Shown here piece after piece: positions 35,597 to 44,477 of a stretch of DNA of 64,000 bases. Each line of letters begins with the position of its first letter. Positions within the stretch are counted from its first letter, which is position 1. The notes under the pieces were generated by a model. That model did not search any database and was not told the origin of the DNA. It was given only the letters and a program-made list of their open reading frames with translations. Made by a program: the position numbers and the translations under genes. This DNA comes from Culturomica massiliensis (lineage in GTDB: Bacteria > Bacteroidota > Bacteroidia > Bacteroidales > Marinifilaceae), in NCBI RefSeq assembly GCF_900091655.1, contig NZ_LT594621.1, forward strand, positions 1,178,001-1,242,000. The letters are read 5' to 3'.

Positions 35597-36664
35597 ATGA
35601 AAAACACATTCTTATTATTCGTGCTCTGCCTGTTGTTCTCAGCAAGCCACGCTTCCGCCAACACTCATGAAATAAAACGAGTGATTACCAAACAATTCAA
35701 TGTTTCTGCCGGTAGTGAACTGGACATAAATAACAAATACGGAAATATTGTCATCAACGCATGGAATAAAGAGGTCATCGATTTTTCCATCGAGATCATC
35801 GGTAAAGGAGACAAGGAGAAAATAGCCCAACAAATGGCTGACCGGGTATCTATCGATTTCAACCAGACCGGAAGAAGAGTTTCCGCTCAAACCAATTTCG
35901 AACAACAACGGAATTTCAATTGTAACAACTGTGGAACAACGGTAAATTATACGGTCAATGTACCTGCTTCCGTCTACCTGAACCTGATCAACAAATACGG
36001 AAACATCCGGCTGGATGAAACGACACAGACCTTCAAAGCTGATGTCAAATACGGTAATATTTACGCCAGCCGCCTATCGGGGAAAGACAACTCCATTATT
36101 CTCAAATACGGAAACCTGGAACTGGGTGAAACCGGGAAACTGACACTCGACATAAAATACGGCAATGTCCGGATAGACAAAATCGACGACTGGAATTTAA
36201 ATTGTGCGTATTCTAATCTTTCGTCGACGGAAATCGGTACATTGAGAGCCGACTCCAAATACGACAACTACAAAATCGGGAATATCGGAACCCTTTTTAT
36301 CAATACAGCCTATAGCAATATCACCATCAACCAATTATCCGACAGACTCGAAGCCCTCAGTTTGAGATACTGTAAAGTGAAAATAGACGGTTTATCCGAA
36401 AATTTCAAAGCCATAACGATTGATGCCACTTATACTCCGGTCCGGATCAACCTGACAAATAACATCATATTTAAAGCCGATCTATCCAGTCATTATGGAA
36501 ATATCCGTACAAACGGCCTGAAATTCTCAGATGTAACCCTCGACGACAGCAGCGACCGTTATACGAAACAAATCAAAGGCATTGCTTCGTTCGGTAATAC
36601 CGGAACTCCGACTGCCACGATAAAAATTGCAACAACCTATTCCGATATTGTACTCAGTAAATAA
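35597..36664 (+). CDS. DUF4097-like beta-helical envelope protein
   Basis: A 355-residue exported protein with a signal peptide (to about residue 21). The mature protein is a repetitive beta-solenoid: KYGN appears five times, with variants HYGN and KYDN, spaced about 20 or more residues apart (NKYGNIVINAW, NKYGNIRLDE, KYGNLELGE, KYGNVRIDK). This resembles DUF4097/adhesin-like proteins encoded beside sigma/anti-sigma pairs. A Cys pair (CNNC, about 111-114) may form a disulfide. It is the last gene of the ECF operon and may sense or build envelope structure; unproven. Confidence 0.78.
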   Translation: MKNTFLLFVLCLLFSASHASANTHEIKRVITKQFNVSAGSELDINNKYGNIVINAWNKEVIDFSIEIIGKGDKEKIAQQMADRVSIDFNQTGRRVSAQTNFEQQRNFNCNNCGTTVNYTVNVPASVYLNLINKYGNIRLDETTQTFKADVKYGNIYASRLSGKDNSIILKYGNLELGETGKLTLDIKYGNVRIDKIDDWNLNCAYSNLSSTEIGTLRADSKYDNYKIGNIGTLFINTAYSNITINQLSDRLEALSLRYCKVKIDGLSENFKAITIDATYTPVRINLTNNIIFKADLSSHYGNIRTNGLKFSDVTLDDSSDRYTKQIKGIASFGNTGTPTATIKIATTYSDIVLSK

Positions 36665-36673
36665 CCACCGAAG

Positions 36674-36707
36674 ACCGGTTAATGCTTTTAAAAAGGCATT
36701 AACCGGT
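36674..36707. terminator. Bidirectional terminator between convergent genes
   Basis: Perfect 12-bp arms ACCGGTTAATGC (36674-36685) and GCATTAACCGGT (36696-36707), 10-nt A/T loop. It overlaps the stop codon of the M49 peptidase gene. Confidence 0.8.
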
Positions 36708-38600
36708 TATTTCACGGCCATAGGCCAGCATTTGCTCCAAAAAATCTCCCGGATACCCGATCTTTACATCCGTCACCTTCCCTCCTTCTTCAACAAGCGT
36801 ATACTCCGGATTAATAAAACCCGCATAAGGAGGAATATGTAATTTTTCATAACGGTCCAGCACTTCCCGATGCAGCTCCATATCGATTCTTACACCGTAA
36901 TTTTCCACTAAATCCCTGGCCTTCGTATAATCGCCTTCCGATTTAATACGTTGCACTTCTGCCAGTAACCTTCCGAATAAAATACGTAAAGCTTCATAAT
37001 CACGTATGACGAAATAAGTTTTATTCTCCTGCACAACCCGTTCAATGACATTTCTTTCCTTCCCTTGCTCATATACCCAGGCAGCTATCAATTGCCGGTT
37101 ACGCATATGCGATTCTTCAAGGCTGTTTCCGGGTTTTATCCGGGTCAGTTGTGTCAACAGTCCATTACGGATATAACTGTTATACTCACAACGAGCTACT
37201 TCCGGAGAAGAAACAATTCCCAACTCAACCAGTTTGGGATCCATAATATAATACAAAGCGAATAAATCGGCTCTCGCTTCCTCCAAGGTAGAATAATAAT
37301 TTTTCAAAGCATCCGTCGTTACGCCGGTCAACATCTTGCCGGAGCCATGTCCCAAACATTCATGCAAATCCGTATGGATATTACCGGCTTCATAACCGTA
37401 TTTCTCTGCCAGCTTTTTCTCTTCCTCCGAAAATGCAAATTCATCCGTTACCCCACTCCCTATTGAAGCCCGGTGATAAGCATAAGTGATATTATCCAGC
37501 GTAACCGACTTACTTCCGTATGTCTCCCGTATCCATTCGGCATTCGGCAAATTAATACCGATAGGCGTTGCCGGATGACAGTCGCCTCCCAGCATGGCAA
37601 CCTGCATCACCCGGGCCGTAATACCGGATATTTCAGTTTTTTTAAACCGGTCATCCGTAGGAGCGTGTTTTTCAAACCAAAGGGCATTTTCAGCCAATTT
37701 CCGGGTCCGGCTGCAAGCCTGCGCATCGACAATCTCTACCACAGACTCCCAACTGGCTTTATAAGCCAAAGGATCTCCGTATACCTCTATAAATCCGTTT
37801 ATAAAATCAACATTTGCTTTTCCTTCTTTAACCCAAGCTATCGAATACTTATCGAAAACCTTTAGATCGCCGGTACGGTAAAACTCCAACAATAAGCCGA
37901 TCACCTGCTTTTGTTCTTCATTGGCAGCATAAGGCAAAGCCTGCTCCAGATATCCCATAATCCGACGGATTTCCCTACCGTATTTTCCATCTGCTTTCCA
38001 TACCTGCTCTTTTACTTCCCCCTCCACCTTAACTAAAGTAGAATTCAAAGGATGCCTTGTTTCCGGTTCTTTCCGGTTATTATAGAAATCCTCCACTTCC
38101 TGCTGGGTGACGTTTTCATAATAATTATTAGCTGAATTGACTATCAAATCCCGGCTACCGTCAGACGCTACCCGCTTTGCCATATATCCCGGATCGAACA
38201 CAACGCTTCTCAGTTCCTCGAACACAGCTCCCTGTCCGGTCTGCTCCAGCAACAGGCGGAAATAGGATTCCGGAAATGCCGGAATAAATTTATCCATGGA
38301 ATAATGATGATGAATACCGTTGGCAAAAAATACTTTCTTGGCATAAAGCAAAAATGCCTGAAATTCAGCAACCGAACGATCCCCCTCATACTTGCATATA
38401 ATACGCTCCAATACTTTACGTATCCGAAGATTATATCTGTTGTTCTGATCCCATAGAATATCCCGCCCGGCCAAAGCCGCCCGGCTAAGATAATAGACAA
38501 ACAACTTTTCCTGTAAAGGCAAGGTCTCAAATACATCCACCCGATAGCGGAGTATGCGGATATCATCAAACTCTTCTGCTATGTAATTATCGAAGTTCAT
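36699..38600 (-). CDS. Dipeptidyl-peptidase III (family M49)
   Basis: Zinc metallopeptidase that removes dipeptides from the N-terminus of short peptides. The 633-residue protein has the M49 signature HECLGH (HExxxH, near residue 412) and the second zinc/catalytic motif EEARAD about 45 residues later. No signal peptide is evident, so it should be cytosolic unless the true start lies elsewhere. The N-terminal region (YYLSRAALAGRDILWDQN) matches the family. The upstream secreted-protein gene overlaps its start by 14 nt, which implies coupled translation. Confidence 0.92.
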   Translation of the reverse strand: MNFDNYIAEEFDDIRILRYRVDVFETLPLQEKLFVYYLSRAALAGRDILWDQNNRYNLRIRKVLERIICKYEGDRSVAEFQAFLLYAKKVFFANGIHHHYSMDKFIPAFPESYFRLLLEQTGQGAVFEELRSVVFDPGYMAKRVASDGSRDLIVNSANNYYENVTQQEVEDFYNNRKEPETRHPLNSTLVKVEGEVKEQVWKADGKYGREIRRIMGYLEQALPYAANEEQKQVIGLLLEFYRTGDLKVFDKYSIAWVKEGKANVDFINGFIEVYGDPLAYKASWESVVEIVDAQACSRTRKLAENALWFEKHAPTDDRFKKTEISGITARVMQVAMLGGDCHPATPIGINLPNAEWIRETYGSKSVTLDNITYAYHRASIGSGVTDEFAFSEEEKKLAEKYGYEAGNIHTDLHECLGHGSGKMLTGVTTDALKNYYSTLEEARADLFALYYIMDPKLVELGIVSSPEVARCEYNSYIRNGLLTQLTRIKPGNSLEESHMRNRQLIAAWVYEQGKERNVIERVVQENKTYFVIRDYEALRILFGRLLAEVQRIKSEGDYTKARDLVENYGVRIDMELHREVLDRYEKLHIPPYAGFINPEYTLVEEGGKVTDVKIGYPGDFLEQMLAYGREITG

Positions 38601-39387
38601 TTCCGGTATTTTTTATTTTTACTTTATCGGTAAACCACCATTCTCCCTTTCTCAATTCGAGAGCATTCACCTCTCCGTCCGGACCGTAAAACATGAAATA
38701 ATCCGCATACCGGGACTCTGCCGGAGACAAGTGATCGAAAATAATACGTTTTCCTTTGCGGTCGTGTTTCAACATCATATTTACTTCCTTTCCGTATTCG
38801 AAAACAAGGAAAGCGGTCCGGCGATTACCCTTCCGCAACAACCGACGGTTGAAATTTACCTTGCCGTTCGCTGCAAAATCCACCACCCACAATCCTTTAC
38901 GGTTTGTTTTAGCCGTTTCACTCCATCCGAAAAGTATATAGCTATATTTTTTACCCGTTTTAAAGGCCAGCCAATCATAAAACAAATAATCCGGAATCTC
39001 CGTCTGTTCTCCGGGCAAATAACGCCACACCACATCTTTCCGGATACCTCCGAACTTAAAAACATGATAAAAAGCCGCCCCTTCCGTCAATTGTACCTGC
39101 CAGGAAAACATTTCAGCCCCGGTCAACGGACTTTTCTTATAATTCAGGTATTTAACCGGCCGGAGCAAATCATAATCCGCCGGTTTCAGTACTGTCAATA
39201 ACCGTCCCAATTCATCTGCATAGCTGATTTTCAAGCTATCGGTCTCTGCCTTTACCAATTCGGTCATCAACGTATCGGCCCGGCGCTGAACGTTACTCTG
39301 TGCATATCCGGCATTCCCGTATACAACCAGCAATCCGGCAACCAATAATTTTCCAACACGACTAAACATATTGTTCTTCAACATCAT
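38587..39387 (-). CDS. Secreted protein of unknown function
   Basis: A 266-residue exported protein that I cannot assign. Several Met codons open it (residues 1, 2 and 7); all give a signal peptide ending at about residue 29 (GNAGYAQ). The mature protein is beta-rich and basic, with aromatic stretches such as YSYILFGWSE and ADYFMFYGPDGEVNALELRKGEWWF. It overlaps the M49 peptidase gene by 14 nt and is presumably in the same operon. A role in envelope homeostasis is possible but not shown. Confidence 0.7.
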   Translation of the reverse strand: MMLKNNMFSRVGKLLVAGLLVVYGNAGYAQSNVQRRADTLMTELVKAETDSLKISYADELGRLLTVLKPADYDLLRPVKYLNYKKSPLTGAEMFSWQVQLTEGAAFYHVFKFGGIRKDVVWRYLPGEQTEIPDYLFYDWLAFKTGKKYSYILFGWSETAKTNRKGLWVVDFAANGKVNFNRRLLRKGNRRTAFLVFEYGKEVNMMLKHDRKGKRIIFDHLSPAESRYADYFMFYGPDGEVNALELRKGEWWFTDKVKIKNTGNELR

Positions 39388-39399
39388 CCCGGTACTAAT

Positions 39400-39475
39400 T
39401 TACGACTTTCGATTTACAATGCGGTTTCAACATAAACGCTCGTTCCCCGATTCAATTTAAAATCTACAATCCGAT
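39400..39475. repeat. AT-rich intergenic repeat, 'gatttacaat' type
   Basis: The gap before the TrmH gene carries 'aatttacgactttcgatttacaat' and 'atttaaaatctacaat'-type strings, complementary variants of those near 25.9, 49.9 and 51.1 kb. They read as imperfect inverted repeats. Confidence 0.4.
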
Positions 39476-40150
39476 TTCCTCTTTTTCCTCAAACCTCTCC
39501 AATATCTGCTTCGAAGATTTTATCGAATGCTTATACCATTGCAAAGCCACTCTCACCTGTTCGGCTTCATCCAGATGCCAGTTTATGGCGCTCGTTTTCA
39601 AACGCTGAACAACACTGTACATGATTAAAGCAGCACATACACTTACATTCAAACTCTCTGTAAAGCCATACATCGGGACTTTTACAAATTCATCGGCCTC
39701 ATTTATTACGGTTTCCGACAAACCCGTCAATTCCGTTCCGAAGAAAAAAGCCATTTTCCCCTTCTGCAAATCCAGATCATCGATCAATACATCCTGGGTG
39801 TGGGGAGTTGTTGCAATAATCCGGTAACCGGCTTCACGGAGCTGCCGGATTGCTGCCGGTGTATTGTTTTGTTCCCCTCTATACCGATGAAGAGTCAGCC
39901 ATTCACGGGCCCCTTGAGAAACCGTCGAACTGACATCATAACAATTCCGGTTCTCGATTATATGTATATGTTGAAGCCCCATACAATCGGCTGTCCGCAT
40001 CACAGCGCTTTGATTATGGGACTGGTATAAATCTTCCAGCACAACTGTGACATAATCTGTCCTTTCCTGAAGCAAACGATCAAATAAATGGTTTCTTTCG
40101 TCCGTTACAAAATTTTTGAGGTACTCCAGTTGTTCTCTTTCGGTTCTCAT
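39464..40150 (-). CDS. trmH: tRNA (guanosine-2'-O)-methyltransferase, TrmH type
   Basis: A 228-residue SPOUT RNA methyltransferase, likely making Gm18 in the D-loop of tRNAs. Motif 1 lies around SHNQSAVMRTADCMG (about 48-62); motif 2 FFFGTELTGLS (about 134-144); motif 3 VPMYGFTESLNVSVCAALIMY (knot and AdoMet site, about 157-177). The N- and C-terminal extensions (RTEREQL..., and the basic C-tail) fit TrmH proper more than the minimal enzyme at 27.5 kb. It is 10 nt downstream of the NUDIX gene. Confidence 0.85.
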   Translation of the reverse strand: MRTEREQLEYLKNFVTDERNHLFDRLLQERTDYVTVVLEDLYQSHNQSAVMRTADCMGLQHIHIIENRNCYDVSSTVSQGAREWLTLHRYRGEQNNTPAAIRQLREAGYRIIATTPHTQDVLIDDLDLQKGKMAFFFGTELTGLSETVINEADEFVKVPMYGFTESLNVSVCAALIMYSVVQRLKTSAINWHLDEAEQVRVALQWYKHSIKSSKQILERFEEKEEIGL

Positions 40151-40160
40151 GATCTCAAAC

Positions 40161-40721
40161 TTACACTTCTTTCATTTCGCAAAAATATTTCCACAAAGGA
40201 GCGGCATGCATGGATTGCACAATCTCACCTTTTTGAAGCATTTCTTTTACTTCCTGAACATCCAGTAATTCGATCGCAATATCTTCTGTCATTTCCTGAT
40301 GTGGCTCTGAAATCTTTTCAATATCCGTGGCCAGAAAACAATACGACAAATTGGTATGCGTTCCCGGATTAGCAGACATGGTCATAAAATGCGACCAATT
40401 TCCCCGGCCATAACCGGTTTCTTCCCAAAGCTCCCGTTTAGCCGCTTCCAGATAAGTCTCGTCAGAATCCTCTGCAACTCCTGCACACAACTCATACGAA
40501 ACTTTTCCCAAAGCATGACGATACTGGCGCTCCATCAACATTTTACCCTCTTTGGTGACACCGATAACACAAATCCATGCCGGATATTCCAATACATAGT
40601 AGGAAGGAATAATGCTGCCATTGGGCAACTTAACCCGATCCTTACGAACAGTAAGCCAAGGTTCCCGAAAAAGATATTCGGAACCAAGTACATTCCAGGG
40701 TAATATTTCTTTCTTTTTCAT
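40161..40721 (-). CDS. NUDIX hydrolase, ADP-ribose pyrophosphatase-like
   Basis: A 186-residue NUDIX hydrolase. The Nudix box appears as GVAEDSDETYLEAAKRELWEETGY split by one extra residue between Gly and the first Glu (G-x6-E-x7-RE-x2-EE-x-G), with the flanking AG preceding it, as in ADP-sugar pyrophosphatases. The N-terminal strands (VRKDRVKLPNG, YYVLEYPAWICVIGV) match ADPRase-type proteins. The likely substrate is ADP-ribose or an ADP-sugar; not proven. It is preceded by the HU gene, with a terminator between them. Confidence 0.88.
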   Translation of the reverse strand: MKKKEILPWNVLGSEYLFREPWLTVRKDRVKLPNGSIIPSYYVLEYPAWICVIGVTKEGKMLMERQYRHALGKVSYELCAGVAEDSDETYLEAAKRELWEETGYGRGNWSHFMTMSANPGTHTNLSYCFLATDIEKISEPHQEMTEDIAIELLDVQEVKEMLQKGEIVQSMHAAPLWKYFCEMKEV

Positions 40722-40735
40722 CTTCTTTTCAATAT

Positions 40736-40771
40736 AAAAAAAGGGGTGTTTTCGTTGACACCCCTTTTTTT
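40736..40771 (-). terminator. Strong terminator after the HU gene
   Basis: Perfect 14-bp arms (40736-40749 and 40758-40771) of form A7-GGGGTGT / ACACCCC-T7 with an 8-nt loop; on the minus strand the stem is followed by a run of T. Confidence 0.9.
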
Positions 40772-40789
40772 ATTGTTTAGTTGCAGGTA

Positions 40790-41059
40790 TTAGCATTTTT
40801 CGGCCAATTCAGCACCAGCTTTAAACTTAACCACTTTCTTAGCAGGAATAGTGATTGCTTTACCAGTTTGTGGATTTCTACCACTTCTAGCGCTTCTTTC
40901 TGATACAGAGAATGATCCGAATCCGATCAAAGCTACTTTATCACCACTTTTCAGTGCATCACCAACTGTTTCTACGAAAGCTTCTAAAGCTTTTTTTGAA
41001 TCTGCTTTTGTTAAACCTGCTTTTTCAGCAATAGCATCGATTAATTGTGCTTTATTCAT
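40790..41059 (-). CDS. hup: HU-family DNA-binding protein
   Basis: An 89-residue histone-like protein that bends and coats DNA. The ATG at 41059 is chosen: it gives the canonical MNKAQLIDAIAEKAGL start, and a complete promoter lies upstream. Conserved features include GFGSFSVSERSARSGRNPQTG (about 46-66, the DNA-binding arm with the RNPQTG tip motif) and IPAKKVVKFKAG. Length and spacing are typical of HU/IHF. A monocistronic unit with a strong promoter and terminator, consistent with an abundant protein. Confidence 0.97.
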   Translation of the reverse strand: MNKAQLIDAIAEKAGLTKADSKKALEAFVETVGDALKSGDKVALIGFGSFSVSERSARSGRNPQTGKAITIPAKKVVKFKAGAELAEKC

Positions 41060-41107
41060 ACTATTAATTTTTAGGGTTAGAATTTTTATAACCTTTTTCT
41101 CTACAGA

Positions 41108-41138
41108 CAAATGTATGTATTTTATTGAGGATGTCAAA
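41108..41138 (-). promoter_or_regulatory. Complete Bacteroidota promoter of the HU gene
   Basis: On the minus strand: -33 TTTG at 41138-41135, 19-nt spacer, -7 TACATTTG at 41115-41108; the HU ATG follows about 48 nt later. It matches the primary sigma consensus exactly. Confidence 0.8.
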
Positions 41139-41176
41139 GTTTTCAAAAAAAAAAACGACTTTTTTTTTACTTTTTA

Positions 41177-42733
41177 CTAAAAATATGTCGTCAAAAGACT
41201 TTCGGCGCATTTCTCCCCGTCCATCGCAGCAGAAACAATGCCTCCGGCATAACCGGCCCCCTCTCCGCAAGGATACAAACCTTCAATTTCAACGTGCCTG
41301 AATGTCTCTTTTTCCCGGAGAATTTTTAAAGGAGCCGACGTCCGGGTTTCGACCCCCAGCAAAACAGCCTGATCCGTCACATATCCCTTCGCCTTCTGTC
41401 CGAAAAAAATAAGGCCGGTCCGCAGACGCTCCGTTAAAAGCGCAGGAAACCATTCATGCAACAACGAAGACGTCACACCCGGCTTATAAGATACCCGGGG
41501 AATCGTTTGGCTGTAATTACCCGACAGAAAATCCGTCAACAATTGGGCAGGAGCATACAGGTTACGCCCTCCCTGTTCCCAGGCCGTTTTTTCCAGTTGC
41601 TCCTGAAACTCCATTCCGGCAAAAAGTCCCCGGTACTGCATCTGTGCAAGCTCCGTCTCCCCTACTGAGGTAACAATTGCCGAGTTAGCCCAAGGCGTAT
41701 TACGCCCTGAAGCCGACATACCGTTCACAACCTGTTGTCCGGGCCCCGTGGCTGCAGGCACCACCACCCCGCCCGGACACATACAGAAAGAATAAACGCC
41801 ACGCCCCTGTATATTCGTTACAAAATTATATTCTGCAGCAGGCAACCACTTCCCCCTTCCGTCTTTCGTATGATATTGGATACAATCGATCAGGTTCTGC
41901 TGATGCTCCAGACGCAATCCGACGGCAAAATCCTTTGGTTCCATATACACCCGATGCCTGTGCAGTAAACGATAAACATCCCGGGCAGAATGTCCGGTTG
42001 CCAATACAACTCCCTTAGCATAAATTTCCTCTCCGCCGGCAACGACCCCCTCTATCCGCTTCTCCCGGATCATAAAATCGGTAACCCGGCTATTGAATCT
42101 GACCTCTCCGCCGAATCTTTCAATAGTCTTGCGAATATTGACAATGACAGCAGGTAATTTATCCGTACCGATATGAGGATGGGCATCTATCAGAATATTT
42201 TCGTCTGCACCGTGATATACCAAAATTTCCAAAGCTCTTCGCACATCTCCCCGTTTCTTAGAACGGGTATATAATTTTCCGTCAGAAAACGTACCGGCAC
42301 CTCCCTCTCCGAATCCGAAATTAGAATCCGGATTGACCTCTCCCGTCTTATACAGATGCGCCAAATCTTTTTTCCTCCCGTCCACCGATTTTCCTCTCTC
42401 CAACACCAACGGCCGAATTCCCCCTTCGATAAGTCGCAATGCGGCAAACAGCCCGGCAGGTCCGGCACCGATAACCACGGCAACGGGAGCCTTTGAGACA
42501 TCGCGGTAAGCCGGCCGAAAAACAGTCTCCCGTTCCTCGATCCAGTCAATGTGCACTCCGATCAACAGATTCATCATCACCTGCCGTTGACGGGCATCCA
42601 CCGCCCGACGGATAATATCAATATGTTTGATCCGTTCTGTCCCTATTCCTAACCTGACAGCAACCTGACGGTCTATAGCCGTCGTATCCGCAAGTTCCTC
42701 CGGACGAATTCTGATCTCAATTTCTTTATACAT
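41177..42733 (-). CDS. FAD-dependent dehydrogenase (COG2509-like)
   Basis: A 518-residue cytoplasmic flavoprotein. An N-terminal ~80-residue domain (KEIEIRIRPEEL...) precedes the FAD-binding Rossmann motif GAGPAGLFAA (near 88-97). The FGFGEGGAGTFSDGKLYTR segment and the C-terminal PCGEGAGYAGGIVSAAMDG motif are characteristic of this family of uncharacterised oxidoreductases. The substrate is unknown. It stands between the HU promoter and the porT gene and appears to be its own transcription unit. Confidence 0.88.
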   Translation of the reverse strand: MYKEIEIRIRPEELADTTAIDRQVAVRLGIGTERIKHIDIIRRAVDARQRQVMMNLLIGVHIDWIEERETVFRPAYRDVSKAPVAVVIGAGPAGLFAALRLIEGGIRPLVLERGKSVDGRKKDLAHLYKTGEVNPDSNFGFGEGGAGTFSDGKLYTRSKKRGDVRRALEILVYHGADENILIDAHPHIGTDKLPAVIVNIRKTIERFGGEVRFNSRVTDFMIREKRIEGVVAGGEEIYAKGVVLATGHSARDVYRLLHRHRVYMEPKDFAVGLRLEHQQNLIDCIQYHTKDGRGKWLPAAEYNFVTNIQGRGVYSFCMCPGGVVVPAATGPGQQVVNGMSASGRNTPWANSAIVTSVGETELAQMQYRGLFAGMEFQEQLEKTAWEQGGRNLYAPAQLLTDFLSGNYSQTIPRVSYKPGVTSSLLHEWFPALLTERLRTGLIFFGQKAKGYVTDQAVLLGVETRTSAPLKILREKETFRHVEIEGLYPCGEGAGYAGGIVSAAMDGEKCAESLLTTYF

Positions 42734-42782
42734 ATAATATACGGATAACTTATTCCGAAAGTCATTTTCTCCCTAAATCTTT

Positions 42783-43523
42783 CTACTCGAAATTAAAGCA
42801 AAGAGTAAACATACGGGCCTGTAGCTTTTTCAATGCAGCAGTATAGCCTTCGTATCCCGGATTTTTCGAATCGTATTCCCGGACCAATGTATTGGTTAAT
42901 CCCAAAGAAAAACGTAATTCGACACCCAATTTAAAATAAGGTAAATAAAAATCGCATCCCAATCCGGCTTCCAGAAATACGTCTATAGGTTTGGTCCTGA
43001 AATATACGCCCTTATCCAGATCCAGCCGGTCATGTTTCTGAAAATCATATTTCAAACTGGTACCCGCAGTCAGATAAGGACGGAAATTATTCAATCTCAC
43101 AGCCTTATATTTCAACATAAAAGGCAGTGTAATATATACCGACTCGTTGTAGGCAGCAACTTTACCATCTTTCTCTCCGTATTCATCCAGTTCTTCAGGC
43201 ACATTCGTATAAATCATGCGGCGTGTTCCGAATTCCAAACCCGGTAAAAAGCGGAATCCCAGATCATCGGTAATCCGCAACTCGGAGATAATACCGACTA
43301 AAAAACCGACATCCATCTTCCCGGTTTCAGCACGATATGCATTGGCTCCGGACATAAATACCCGGTAATCCATATAGTTTACCCCCAGGGTAAAACCGAA
43401 GTGCAACCAGGTACGGTCACCGCGCTGATAATTCAGGATACTTGTATTCCGTAATATTTTCTGAGCATTGGCAGCAGATACCAACATCATTAAAAGCAAT
43501 ATAAATCCGAGTCGTTTTACCAT
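42783..43523 (-). CDS. porT: Type IX secretion outer-membrane protein PorT
   Basis: Component of the type IX secretion system, which exports CTD-tagged proteins across the outer membrane in Bacteroidota. The 246-residue protein has a signal peptide (to ~residue 20) and eight or so beta strands. Diagnostic segments are LHFGFTLGVNYMDYRV (about 41-56), FRPYLTAGTSLKYDF, the conserved FLEAGLGCDFYLPYFKLGVELRFSLGL and a final aromatic strand. This matches PorT/SprT of Porphyromonas and Flavobacterium by pattern, recognised from memory. It is 49 nt downstream of no gene; the FAD oxidoreductase lies further along the same strand. Confidence 0.82.
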   Translation of the reverse strand: MVKRLGFILLLMMLVSAANAQKILRNTSILNYQRGDRTWLHFGFTLGVNYMDYRVFMSGANAYRAETGKMDVGFLVGIISELRITDDLGFRFLPGLEFGTRRMIYTNVPEELDEYGEKDGKVAAYNESVYITLPFMLKYKAVRLNNFRPYLTAGTSLKYDFQKHDRLDLDKGVYFRTKPIDVFLEAGLGCDFYLPYFKLGVELRFSLGLTNTLVREYDSKNPGYEGYTAALKKLQARMFTLCFNFE

Positions 43524-43681
43524 TCTGTATATATTCCGGAACTAAAAGCACCTGATAACATCAGCGAAAATATACAATTTTAAGCGAATGACCATTTTTT
43601 CTCTTATAATTTTGAATTTTAACATCCCAAAATGACGTAAAACCTATAACTTCGTAACCGTATAACAGAAAAACACCCAAA

Positions 43682-44437
43682 ATGAAAAAAATAGCACTAA
43701 TTACAGGAGCGACCTCCGGTATCGGCAGGGCAACAGCTTTACGGGCAGCAGAAATCGGTTATGATCTCATCATTACCGGTCGTCGTCAGGAACTTTTAAA
43801 CGAACTGGCCACCGAAATCCGCCGGCAAGGGCGGGAAGTTTTACCCTTGTGCTTCGACATCCGGAAGGCAGAAGAAGTAAAGAAAGCCGTTACAGACCTG
43901 GAAGAGAAATGGCAAAACATAGCCGTTCTGGTCAACAATGCAGGATTAGCCGTAGGTACCAGTCCTATACAGGAAGGTATCATCGATGACTGGGAAAGAA
44001 TGATTGACACAAACGTAAAAGGACTTCTTTATATCACCCGGGAAATCGCACCTCTGATGATCCGGAACAATAACGGACACATCGTAAACATTGCCTCAAT
44101 TGCCGGCAAGGAAGTGTATCCCGGAGGTAATGTATATTGTGCCACCAAACATGCCGTAGATGCTCTTTCCAAAGCCATGCGTACAGATATGCTCAAACAC
44201 AATATTAAAGTGACGAATATAGCCCCGGGAATGGTTGAAACGGAATTTTCAATTGTCAGATACAAAGGAGACACGGAAGCAGCCAAGAACGTATATAAAG
44301 GCATGACACCGCTCACAAACGAAGATATTGCAGATACGATCATTTTCGCAATCACACGTCCTGCGCACGTTTGCCTCAATGATATCGTCATTATGCCGAC
44401 AGCACAAGCAAATTCCCGTGACGTATGCCGGAAATAA
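43682..44437 (+). CDS. Short-chain dehydrogenase, YdfG/serine dehydrogenase type
   Basis: A 251-residue classical SDR using NADP(H). TGATSGIG at 8-15 binds the cofactor, NNAG near 86-89, catalytic Ser in NIASIAGKE and Tyr/Lys in YCATKHA (about 153-159), then APG. The RRQ segment after beta-2 suggests NADP preference. Relatives such as YdfG oxidise 3-hydroxy acids, for example serine or 3-hydroxypropionate. It is a single plus-strand gene between minus-strand units and ends at a bidirectional terminator. Confidence 0.9.
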   Translation: MKKIALITGATSGIGRATALRAAEIGYDLIITGRRQELLNELATEIRRQGREVLPLCFDIRKAEEVKKAVTDLEEKWQNIAVLVNNAGLAVGTSPIQEGIIDDWERMIDTNVKGLLYITREIAPLMIRNNNGHIVNIASIAGKEVYPGGNVYCATKHAVDALSKAMRTDMLKHNIKVTNIAPGMVETEFSIVRYKGDTEAAKNVYKGMTPLTNEDIADTIIFAITRPAHVCLNDIVIMPTAQANSRDVCRK

Positions 44438-44442
44438 ATCCG

Positions 44443-44477
44443 ATCGTTCTTTTGCTGTAAAACAGCAAAAGAACGAT
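44443..44477. terminator. Bidirectional terminator, 16-bp perfect stem
   Basis: Perfect 16-bp arms (44443-44458 and 44462-44477) with a 3-nt AAA loop, built of a GTTCTTTTGCTG-type sequence, between the convergent SDR and dnaX genes; it reaches the last base of the dnaX stop codon. Confidence 0.85.
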
